Shown here in pieces: positions 24,418 through 31,949 of a stretch of 64,000 bases of DNA (its first letter is position 1; each line of letters starts with the position of its first letter). A program made the translations under genes and the position numbers. Below the pieces are notes generated by a model, which was not told the origin of the DNA, ran no database searches, and saw only the letters and a list, made by a program, of their open reading frames with translations. The DNA is taken from the NCBI RefSeq assembly GCF_003667345.1, contig NZ_RCWF01000001.1:460443-524442 (forward strand), given 5' to 3'. The stretch is from Poseidonibacter antarcticus (lineage in GTDB: Bacteria; Campylobacterota; Campylobacteria; Campylobacterales; Arcobacteraceae).

Positions 24418-25473
24418 TTGGGTACTATAACATTTTTACTGGTATTATCGTTTTTAGTTTTTTTTCATGAATTAGGTCATTTTACTGCTGCTCGTTATTT
24501 TGGAGTAAAAGTTCATGTTTTCTCAATTGGTTTTGGGAAACGTCTTTTTGCAAAAGAATGGAAAGGTACAGTTTGGCAACTTTCATTAATACCACTTGGT
24601 GGTTATGTAAAAATGAAAGGTCAAGATGATTCTAATCCTTCTTTAGTTGAAAGTGGTGATGATTCATATAATACGAAATCTCCTCTTCAACGAATAGTTA
24701 TACTATTTGCAGGTCCATTTGCAAACTTTTTATTAGCTGCTATTTTATACTTTTCTATTGCTATTATAGGTGCTTCAGCACTTGCTCCTCAAATAGGTCA
24801 AGTTCAAGCTAATTCACCTGCTTTTAAAGCTGGAATTCAAAAAAATGATGAAATTGTAAGAATTAATAATACACAAATCACAACATGGAATGATCTTGGA
24901 AAAACAATTGTAAATACACAAGGTCCTTTAAAATTCTTCATTAAAAGAGATGGAAACCTAATAGCTAAAACTATAAACCCACATATCTCTGATGCACAAA
25001 ATATGTTTAAAGAAGATATTAAAAAAAGAATGGTTGGGATTTCACCTTCTGGGAAAATTATAAAACTTGATTTATCTATTGGTGAATCTTTAGTATTTGC
25101 TTATGAAAAAACAGTATTTGCATCAACAATGATTTTTCAAGGTGTTCAAAAATTAATCCAAGGTGTAATACCAAGTAGTGAAGTTGGTGGAGTTATTACA
25201 ATTGGAAAAGTAATCTCTGATGCAAGTCAATCTAGTATTATTGCATTGCTTACGATTACGGCACTTATTTCTGTTAATTTAGGTGTTTTAAACTTACTTC
25301 CTATTCCAGCACTAGATGGTGGACATATTATGTTTAATATATATGAAATGATTACAAAAAGAAAACCAAGTGATAAAGTTTTCATGATACTTACAATCGC
25401 TGGTTGGGTGATTCTTGGTTCTTTAATGTTACTAGGAATTTACAACGATATTAATAGAATTTTCTTAAAATAA
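24418..25473 (+). CDS. rseP: RIP metalloprotease RseP
   Basis: A 351-residue site-2 protease. It starts at TTG (GTITFLLVLSFLVFFHELGHF); the zinc motif HELGH is in the first helix and the second motif LPIPALDGGHIMFN near residue 295. One PDZ domain lies between (about 115-200; QVQANSPAFKAGIQKNDEIVRINN). Canonical E. coli RseP has two PDZ domains, so this is the shorter form common in this phylum. It cleaves membrane anchors of regulatory proteins or remnant signal peptides. Confidence 0.94.
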   Translation: MGTITFLLVLSFLVFFHELGHFTAARYFGVKVHVFSIGFGKRLFAKEWKGTVWQLSLIPLGGYVKMKGQDDSNPSLVESGDDSYNTKSPLQRIVILFAGPFANFLLAAILYFSIAIIGASALAPQIGQVQANSPAFKAGIQKNDEIVRINNTQITTWNDLGKTIVNTQGPLKFFIKRDGNLIAKTINPHISDAQNMFKEDIKKRMVGISPSGKIIKLDLSIGESLVFAYEKTVFASTMIFQGVQKLIQGVIPSSEVGGVITIGKVISDASQSSIIALLTITALISVNLGVLNLLPIPALDGGHIMFNIYEMITKRKPSDKVFMILTIAGWVILGSLMLLGIYNDINRIFLK

Positions 25474-25494
25474 TAAAATATATAAAGAGTTAAA

Positions 25495-26175
25495 ATGAAT
25501 AAAATTATTGCAACACAAAATTTAGATGACATTATTACAAGAGTAGAAGGTGCTAGACTTAAAATATCTGAGCATCATATTGTAAAGATAATTGGTATTA
25601 GTAAATATTCTCCTGTTGAAGATGTTGAAATCTTATACAATGTAGGTCAAAGAGCTTTTGGTGAAAATAAAGTTCAAGACTTAAAAGCTAAAAGCGAAGC
25701 TTTAGAAGAATTACCAATTGAGTGGCATTTTGTAGGAACATTACAAAAAAATAAAATCAATAATTTAATTGATTTAAATCCAACACTTGTACAATCAATT
25801 GATTCATTAGAATTAGCACAAGAATTAAATAAAAAGCTTGGAGCTAAAAATAAAAAAATGAATATTCTTTTACAAATAAACTCTGCAAAAGAAGATACAA
25901 AATCAGGTGTAATGCCAGAAGTTGCAGTTGAAATTTATAAACAAATACTTGCTACTTGTCCAAACTTAAGACTAAAAGGTGTTATGAGTATTGGTGCACA
26001 TGTAAAAGATGAAAAAATCATAAAAGATTCTTTTATTACTACTAAAAAAATTTATGATGAATTAGTTCCATTAGGTGCTAGATATTGTTCAATGGGTATG
26101 AGTTCAGATTATGAACTTGCAATTGCCTGTGGTTCAAATATGATTAGAGTAGGAACTAGTTTATTTAAAGATTAA
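25495..26175 (+). CDS. yggS: YggS family PLP homeostasis protein
   Basis: A 226-residue PLP-binding TIM-barrel protein. The PLP lysine is in IIGISKYSPVEDV; other conserved parts are GENKVQDLKAK, EWHFVGTLQKNKI, QINSAKEDTKSGV and the C-terminal SMGMSSDYELAIACGSNMIRVGTS. It buffers pyridoxal phosphate rather than catalysing a reaction. It ends this plus-strand block, with a bidirectional terminator next. Confidence 0.93.
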   Translation: MNKIIATQNLDDIITRVEGARLKISEHHIVKIIGISKYSPVEDVEILYNVGQRAFGENKVQDLKAKSEALEELPIEWHFVGTLQKNKINNLIDLNPTLVQSIDSLELAQELNKKLGAKNKKMNILLQINSAKEDTKSGVMPEVAVEIYKQILATCPNLRLKGVMSIGAHVKDEKIIKDSFITTKKIYDELVPLGARYCSMGMSSDYELAIACGSNMIRVGTSLFKD

Positions 26176-26180
26176 TACAA

Positions 26181-26212
26181 GTAACAGATATATTTAAACA
26201 TATCTGTTACTT
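26181..26212. terminator. Bidirectional terminator
   Basis: Perfect 11-bp inverted repeat gtaacagatat / atatctgttac between the convergent yggS and lhgO genes. Confidence 0.75.
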
Positions 26213-26224
26213 CTATAATACAAT

Positions 26225-27430
26225 TTAAATATTTTTACTAGTACTTTTCAATATATGTTCTTCAATAACCCAAGAAGCAAAGGGTATTGAGCAAGTAAAA
26301 GCTGGACTAACAGCGTTTAATATATGTATTGAATTATCATCAGATTCAACAACAAAATCTTGAACTAATTCTAAAGTTTCTTTATTTAATAGTTGCGCTC
26401 TAATACCAGGTGTACTCCAAGAATCATATCCCTTATGATCCATATTTTTTGTTAACTTTTTAGCTAAACTTTTTAGATAATTTAAATTATATTTTTTAAC
26501 TTCACTATATGCTAAGCTTCTAAATCCAAAAGCATTACTTATAAATAGTTTTAACTCATAATATGATATTTGCAAAAATTCTTTTAAAGAAAAATTATCA
26601 AATCCATTATAGTTTTCTCTCCAAAATGCAGGAATTGCAGTAGGACCTATTTTACTTTCATTATCAACAGTTAATGTGTAATGAACACCTAAAAAAGGAT
26701 TATCTAAGTTTGGAACTGGATATACATTTGTTGTAAGATTTGAAATATTATTCTTATCTTTAAGATATATACCTTTAAAAGGAATTATCACATAATCTTT
26801 TGAAAAACCAAAATCTCTAGCAATATTATCAGCATATAAACCTCCACAATTTATAACTTTTACAGAATTATAATCACCTTGATTAGTATGAATTACATTT
26901 CCTTTAGATCCTAAATACTTACAATCTAAAATTAACTCAACTCCTAATTCTTCAATAGCTTTAGCAAATTCTTTTGTAACTTCTTTTGGATTAACAGTTG
27001 CAGTTGAAGGACATAAAAGTGCTTTTTTATAAGTTTTAATATTTGGATATAATTCTTCCAAATCTTTTTCATTAAGCCAATGAAGTTCTACACCATTTGC
27101 ATCACCTCTTCTTTTTAATTCTTCTAAACCTTCAACTTCTTTATCATCAATTGCTACAACAACTTTTTTACAAGAATTTACAGTAAGATTTCTCTGTTTA
27201 CAAAACTCTTTTAGTGCCTTATTTCCATCTTTAGTAAATTTTGCTTTTAATGAATCTGCACTATAATAGAATCCTGCATGTAAGACACCAGAATTTCTAC
27301 CACTACTATGCATTGCAACTTCTTTTTCTTTCTCTAATACAATTATTTTACTATCAGGGAATCTTTCTTTTAGATTTTTTGCAATATTTAGGCCAATAAT
27401 TCCAGCACCAATAATTAAATAATCATACAT
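26225..27430 (-). CDS. lhgO: L-2-hydroxyglutarate oxidase/dehydrogenase
   Basis: A 401-residue FAD-dependent oxidoreductase of the DAO fold. The N-terminal dinucleotide site is YDYLIIGAGIIGLNIAKNL; MHSSGRNSGVLHAGFYY, CPSTATVNPKEVTKEFA, INCGGLYADNIARDFG and PFKGIYL are characteristic of LhgO. It oxidises L-2-hydroxyglutarate to 2-oxoglutarate, passing electrons to the quinone pool or oxygen. It is the last gene of the TRAP operon, four bases after the LUD gene. That coupling suggests the imported substrate is L-2-hydroxyglutarate or a related 2-hydroxy acid (inference). Confidence 0.88.
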   Translation of the reverse strand: MYDYLIIGAGIIGLNIAKNLKERFPDSKIIVLEKEKEVAMHSSGRNSGVLHAGFYYSADSLKAKFTKDGNKALKEFCKQRNLTVNSCKKVVVAIDDKEVEGLEELKRRGDANGVELHWLNEKDLEELYPNIKTYKKALLCPSTATVNPKEVTKEFAKAIEELGVELILDCKYLGSKGNVIHTNQGDYNSVKVINCGGLYADNIARDFGFSKDYVIIPFKGIYLKDKNNISNLTTNVYPVPNLDNPFLGVHYTLTVDNESKIGPTAIPAFWRENYNGFDNFSLKEFLQISYYELKLFISNAFGFRSLAYSEVKKYNLNYLKSLAKKLTKNMDHKGYDSWSTPGIRAQLLNKETLELVQDFVVESDDNSIHILNAVSPAFTCSIPFASWVIEEHILKSTSKNI

Positions 27431-27433
27431 TTT

Positions 27434-28030
27434 CTAATATCCTAATTCTTCATTTACAATGATAATTGTTATTCTATCTTTTTCATCTGCTTTTATATAA
27501 GTAAATTTATTAGCAATGTTATCTAAGTTATGTCTTGGTGTTTTACCCATTTCAATAGCTTTTGAATTCATTCTATCAATATTTTTTACAGCACTAACTT
27601 CCATTAATCTTTTAAAACCCTCTTCTACATTTTCAACTATTTTATTAATACCTACTATTACTACAACTTTTTTAGGACCAAAAATCAAAGCTGCAACTCT
27701 GTTCCCACTACCATCAGCATTCACTAGTTTTCCATCTTTTGTAAGTGCATTAGTTCCACAAACAAAAACATCTGTTAGCATACCCTTTCTTCTTCTATCA
27801 AGGTTTTCACTCATTGGAATACCTTTTTCATATTGATTAAATAAAGTTATATCTTCTTTATTTACTAAATAATCTAATAATCCAATTTGATCTACACTTG
27901 TTGAACCACCTAAACCAACACTTATATTTGGTTTGATAAAAGTTTTTGCTAAAGTTAATGCTTCTTTTTTATTTTCAACAAAATGAGGATCGTATCCACA
28001 AGTCTTTAAAGTTTCTAAAAATTCATTCAT
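27434..28030 (-). CDS. LUD domain (lactate-utilisation type) protein
   Basis: A 198-residue LUD-domain protein related to LutC and YkgG. Conserved parts are SVGLGGSTSVDQIGLLDYL, FVCGTNALTKDGKLVNADGSGNRVAAL and FGPKKVVVIVGINKIV. In lactate utilisation such a protein works with iron-sulfur subunits, but none is adjacent. It lies between a TRAP permease and lhgO with gaps of 16 and 3 bases. A role in oxidation of the imported hydroxy acid is plausible but unproven. Confidence 0.85.
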   Translation of the reverse strand: MNEFLETLKTCGYDPHFVENKKEALTLAKTFIKPNISVGLGGSTSVDQIGLLDYLVNKEDITLFNQYEKGIPMSENLDRRRKGMLTDVFVCGTNALTKDGKLVNADGSGNRVAALIFGPKKVVVIVGINKIVENVEEGFKRLMEVSAVKNIDRMNSKAIEMGKTPRHNLDNIANKFTYIKADEKDRITIIIVNEELGY

Positions 28031-28046
28031 ATTTATCCTTTTTTTA

Positions 28047-29993
28047 TTAATTAACTATATATATTTTTGCTTCACGAGATAACATCTTATGTAATCCCAT
28101 TGATACAGCAAATATGATAAACCCTATAATATGTGTATTCTGAATAATACCAAAATAGCTTTCCATATTAAATACATTATCTGGACATAAAAGTAATATC
28201 GCTGCAATAAAGAATACAATTCTTTCAATTACATTTAACTTTTGATCCCAGTAACCTTCCATTACAATTGAGAACGATGCAATACCCATCATAGCAAAGG
28301 TAAATACTTCAAATCTTTCAAACCATGTTCCATTAATTAATGGAGTAAATGCAAATAATAAAGGAATTATATACATTCCTTTCCCTACTTTCCATGCAAC
28401 TAATCCTGTTTTCATTGGAGGAGTTTTAGCAATTGCAGCTGCTGCAAAAGCTGCTAAACAAACAGGTGGTGTAAGATTTGAATCTTGTGATAACCAAAAT
28501 ATTATTAAGTGTGCGGATAATAAATACATTGCAACTTCAGGCATTTCAATTCCAGCATTAACCAATGCAGCCATTTCAGGACTTAACATTAAACCTACTA
28601 ACGCAGGTGCTGATAGTACAGATAAAACAACATAAGATGCAGTTACAGGTAATCCCATACCAAGAACAAGTGAAGCAACAGCTATTAAAATAATTGCTAT
28701 TAAAAGTGAATTACCTGACCATTCCATAATAAGTTGTGAGAATGTGATTCCAATACCAGAAATATTAATAACTCCAACAATAACACCAACAGCAATAAGT
28801 AAAACACCCGTTACTACCATATTTTGAGAACCTAATGCCAAAGCTCCGAAGATTTCTTTGATTCCCATTCTTTTATTTTTAGTTAAATACGATGAAAAAA
28901 TAATGGCAAATATTGCAATACCTGCTGCATATGTAGGTGTAAAACCATAAACTAATAATCCAACAAGTGTACTTAAGGGAATAATAAAATGGAAACCTTC
29001 TCTTAAAATTGGAAGAATCTTAACATCACTATTCTCACCTTTAATATTATGTTCTTTTGCATGAATATTTATATAAAAAGCAATTGAAGCAAAATATAAA
29101 ATTGCAGGTAAAATTGAAACAGTTACAATTGTTACAAATGGAATATGTGTCATTTGAGCCATAATAAAAGCCCCTGCTCCCATAATTGGAGGCATGATTT
29201 GTCCACCTGTACTTGCCGCTGCTTCAACTGCTGCTGCAAATGTACCTTTAAATCCCGCTTTTTTCATCATTGGAATTGTTATTGAGCCAGTTGAAACAGT
29301 ATTTGCAACAGCTGAACCAGAAATTGTTCCCATTAAAGCAGATGAAAATACTGCAACATGTCCAGTTCCACCTGTATATTTTCCTGCAACTGCACTTGAA
29401 ACATCAACTATAAAGTCTCCTGCTCCTGATTTTAAAAGGAATGCTGCAAATAAAATAAACATAAATACATATGTTGATGAAATAGTAGCAATTGGACCAA
29501 ATAATCCTTCACTTGTATAGAACATTCTATAAAGGAATCGCTCAGGAGTCATTCCAGCAAAAGCAAAAATACCATCTATATGTTGACCTAAAAATAGTAA
29601 ATATGCAATACAAGACAATATTATAAAAGGAATAATATATCCAGTTGACTTTCTAACCATTTCCACTGCTAAAACAATTGTCATTCCAGCAACTATTAAA
29701 TCACTAGTTCTCATTTGTCCATTTGCTACTGCATATAAACTTTCTTCAAAAAGTACCATATAAGCAAATGTAAATAACGATAACACTGCTAAGAACAAAT
29801 TAATTATACTTACTTCATTTTCATTTTTTGTTGCTTCATAAGTTAAAAAACCAAGAGATGCTAATAAAGCAAAATGTGCTGAGTTAAACCATAAATCACT
29901 AATTCCACCCCAAATATTTACACCAAAATGAAATAGTGATATAAGTATTGCGTAGACAAAAGTGATTTCTTTAAAATATTTTATTTTAATCAT
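28047..29993 (-). CDS. TRAP transporter fused permease
   Basis: A 648-residue inner-membrane protein uniting the small (DctQ-like, about 1-150) and large (DctM-like, about 160-600) TRAP permease subunits, the form paired with TAXI binding proteins. Motifs of the large subunit are GTISGSAVANTVSTGSITIPMMKKAGF, ASTGGQIMPPIMGAGAF and LGMGLPVTASYVVL. It uses an ion gradient to import an organic acid delivered by the binding protein. A strong hairpin sits in the 97-base gap before this gene and may reduce its expression relative to the binding protein. Confidence 0.93.
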   Translation of the reverse strand: MIKIKYFKEITFVYAILISLFHFGVNIWGGISDLWFNSAHFALLASLGFLTYEATKNENEVSIINLFLAVLSLFTFAYMVLFEESLYAVANGQMRTSDLIVAGMTIVLAVEMVRKSTGYIIPFIILSCIAYLLFLGQHIDGIFAFAGMTPERFLYRMFYTSEGLFGPIATISSTYVFMFILFAAFLLKSGAGDFIVDVSSAVAGKYTGGTGHVAVFSSALMGTISGSAVANTVSTGSITIPMMKKAGFKGTFAAAVEAAASTGGQIMPPIMGAGAFIMAQMTHIPFVTIVTVSILPAILYFASIAFYINIHAKEHNIKGENSDVKILPILREGFHFIIPLSTLVGLLVYGFTPTYAAGIAIFAIIFSSYLTKNKRMGIKEIFGALALGSQNMVVTGVLLIAVGVIVGVINISGIGITFSQLIMEWSGNSLLIAIILIAVASLVLGMGLPVTASYVVLSVLSAPALVGLMLSPEMAALVNAGIEMPEVAMYLLSAHLIIFWLSQDSNLTPPVCLAAFAAAAIAKTPPMKTGLVAWKVGKGMYIIPLLFAFTPLINGTWFERFEVFTFAMMGIASFSIVMEGYWDQKLNVIERIVFFIAAILLLCPDNVFNMESYFGIIQNTHIIGFIIFAVSMGLHKMLSREAKIYIVN

Positions 29994-30053
29994 TTTTTAT
30001 TCCTAGATATATATAAATTATATAAATAATTTTAAATTACTTATATATTTTAT

Positions 30054-30084
30054 ATATCAAAAGAAGATGAACTTCTTTTGATAT
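30054..30084 (-). promoter_or_regulatory. Intercistronic hairpin between binding protein and permease
   Basis: Perfect 13-bp stem atatcaaaagaag / cttcttttgatat with loop atgaa, just after the binding-protein gene. It lacks a long T tail on the minus strand, so it is likelier an mRNA-stabilising or attenuating element inside the operon than a full terminator. Confidence 0.55.
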
Positions 30085-30090
30085 GTTAGT

Positions 30091-31110
30091 TTATTTTCCT
30101 AATAACGACGCAGGTATAGTAATACCTTTTTCTTGATAGAATCTAATAGCACCAGGATGTAAAGGCATTGGAAGACCTGAAATAGCTTTTTCTAAAGACA
30201 TTGCTTTTGTAGCTTTGTGAACAGAATTCAAAAAAGGTAGGTTTTCATAGATTGTTTTAGTTAATAAATATACATCTTCTTCAGGAGTATCTTTTGTAAC
30301 AACTAGTAAGTTTGGTTGTGCAATTGTATTAATATCTTTTGTTTGACCAGGATAAGTTCCTGCTTTAATATTAAATGGAGTCCATACTGGATAGTTAGCA
30401 TTAATATCAGCTAAATTTTTCTTAGAAAAATCTAATACTTTAATTTCGTCATTTCCAATAGAAGCAAAGGCATTTGTAACTGCAGATGTTGGAGGACCTG
30501 ATGGAGTATTCATTCCTTGAACTTTTCCATCTTGAAGTGCAGTTGAACTTGGAGTATATCCTAAGTATTGAACATTCATTTTATTAAAATCAATTGAAAG
30601 TGAACTCATAATAGTTTCAGCAGAAACTCTTGAACCTGAAGATCTTCCACCAATTGCAAATCTTTCACCATATAGATTTTGTAAATCCATAATATTTCCA
30701 GTTTTTGCAAATTTATTTTTTATTGTAAATTGTTCAACATTTTGCCATAACATAGAAACAGATCTTAAGTTTTTTTTAGGATTTCCTTCATATTTTGCTT
30801 TTCCTTGCCATGCCATAGAACCAAAAAGTCCTTGCAAAATTGCAAAGTTAACTTCACCTTTTTGAAGCATATCAACATTTTCACCAGATCCAGCAGATGT
30901 AATAGCTGAAAATGTAGTTTTATGAGTTTTTGCTAATTTAATTGAAGCAATTGTAGCAATTCCAACTCCAACTGGATAATATGTTCCACCTGTACTTGCT
31001 GTTGCAATTACATATTTTGTTTCTTTTGTAGCTGCATTTGCACCTGTAATCATTGTAGCTGTGATTGCTGATGTAACTAATAGCTTTTTTAAAATCGATA
31101 ATTTTCTCAT
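30091..31110 (-). CDS. TAXI family TRAP solute-binding protein
   Basis: A periplasmic binding protein of 339 residues. I start it at the ATG at 31110 (MRKLSILKKLLVTSAITATM), preceded by ctaaggaaa; a frame extension to 31173 would overlap the promoter. The signal peptide is about 1-26 (ends TGANA). The mature start ATKETKYVIATASTGGTYYPVGVGIATI and ANFAILQGLFGSMAW-like region with the Trp-rich loop are TAXI-type. Ligand is not readable; glutamate, 2-oxoglutarate and related acids are known for the family. A short hairpin (31119-31139) pairs with part of its ribosome site. Confidence 0.88.
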   Translation of the reverse strand: MRKLSILKKLLVTSAITATMITGANAATKETKYVIATASTGGTYYPVGVGIATIASIKLAKTHKTTFSAITSAGSGENVDMLQKGEVNFAILQGLFGSMAWQGKAKYEGNPKKNLRSVSMLWQNVEQFTIKNKFAKTGNIMDLQNLYGERFAIGGRSSGSRVSAETIMSSLSIDFNKMNVQYLGYTPSSTALQDGKVQGMNTPSGPPTSAVTNAFASIGNDEIKVLDFSKKNLADINANYPVWTPFNIKAGTYPGQTKDINTIAQPNLLVVTKDTPEEDVYLLTKTIYENLPFLNSVHKATKAMSLEKAISGLPMPLHPGAIRFYQEKGITIPASLLGK

Positions 31111-31118
31111 TTTATTTT

Positions 31119-31146
31119 CCTTAGTTTTTAACTTAAGGAAAGTATA
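31119..31146 (-). promoter_or_regulatory. TRAP operon -10 and leader hairpin
   Basis: On the minus strand TGTTATACT is an extended -10 (hexamer 31141-31146). The leader then folds as CCTTAAGTT...AACTAAGG (31119-31139, one bulge), masking part of the AAGGA ribosome site. Confidence 0.4.
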
Positions 31147-31161
31147 ACACAGATTGAAACA

Positions 31162-31194
31162 AAATTGTTTCAAAATTGTTTCAAATTTGTAAAT
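31162..31194 (-). promoter_or_regulatory. Putative response-regulator site of the TRAP operon
   Basis: TTGTTTCA at 31165-31172 and 31176-31183, with a weaker TTGTAAAT at 31187-31194: an 11-bp period, placing one unit per helix turn. The first unit overlaps the expected -35. The same TTGTTTCAAAATTGTTTCA lies upstream of the kinase gene. OmpR-type regulators bind such direct repeats. Confidence 0.6.
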
Positions 31195-31229
31195 TTACTA
31201 TTATTTGCCTATTTTATAGATCATGTAGA

Positions 31230-31934
31230 TTACTTTATTATATAACCTAGACCTTTTTTTGAAACAATAAAGTCATTATCACTAATTTTATCTTTTACTC
31301 TTTTTATTACTGTACGCATTGTGGCATCTGAAGTTTTGGGATCATTCCAAATAAATTCTTTTAAAAAATCTTTGGACTTTATCTTTTTGATATCACTTAT
31401 TAAAGCTTGAATTAGCAAAGTTTCTTTTTTTGATAAGTTAATTAATTCATCATTATTATACAAAAGATTTGTTTTTGTATTAAAAGTATAACTATCATTT
31501 AATCTTAATACCTCATCAATAGTTTCATTTTTAGATTTTTCCTCTAATACTTTAGTTTTTACTTTTTTTAACATTTCCATCATATTTTTAACTTCTAAAG
31601 GTTTTACAAAATATGAGATAACATTTAAATTAATTGATTTAAAAAGATACTCTTCATCTTTGTATGCAGACACGATAATAAACTTTTGATTATCATTGAT
31701 TTTTGTAATATCTTCAATCATACTAAGACCATCTTTATTTGGCATTCTAATATCTGTAAGAACTAAATCAAATGCCTTTTTATCATCATAAGCTTTCTTA
31801 TATATATCAAGACCTTGCTCTCCATCACATGCAATTGATACCTCATCAAAAACTGTATCAAGATAAAACTCAAGTATCTCCCTTGCATCTTCTTCATCTT
31901 CTACTAATAATACTCTTGTAATTAAATTATCCAT
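31230..31934 (-). CDS. Response regulator of the TRAP cluster
   Basis: A 234-residue regulator. The receiver domain has acidic residues in LLVEDEEDA, the phospho-acceptor D61 in LVLTDIRMPN, and the Lys in SYFVKPLEV. A winged-helix transcription domain covers about 140-234 and ends in SKKGLGYIIK. Its gene follows the kinase by 15 bases. The likely target sites are the 11-bp spaced TTGTTTCA repeats at both promoters of this cluster (inference). Confidence 0.92.
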   Translation of the reverse strand: MDNLITRVLLVEDEEDAREILEFYLDTVFDEVSIACDGEQGLDIYKKAYDDKKAFDLVLTDIRMPNKDGLSMIEDITKINDNQKFIIVSAYKDEEYLFKSINLNVISYFVKPLEVKNMMEMLKKVKTKVLEEKSKNETIDEVLRLNDSYTFNTKTNLLYNNDELINLSKKETLLIQALISDIKKIKSKDFLKEFIWNDPKTSDATMRTVIKRVKDKISDNDFIVSKKGLGYIIK

Positions 31935-31949
31935 ATTTTTCCTATGTAG

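Noticed and set aside
29194..29520. Plus-strand frame opposite the TRAP permease
   Set aside because: Antisense shadow of a Gly/Ala-rich membrane segment; no start signal.
31111..31173. N-terminal extension of the TAXI binding protein (21 codons)
   Set aside because: It crosses the promoter and leader and lacks a ribosome site; the internal ATG gives a standard signal peptide.
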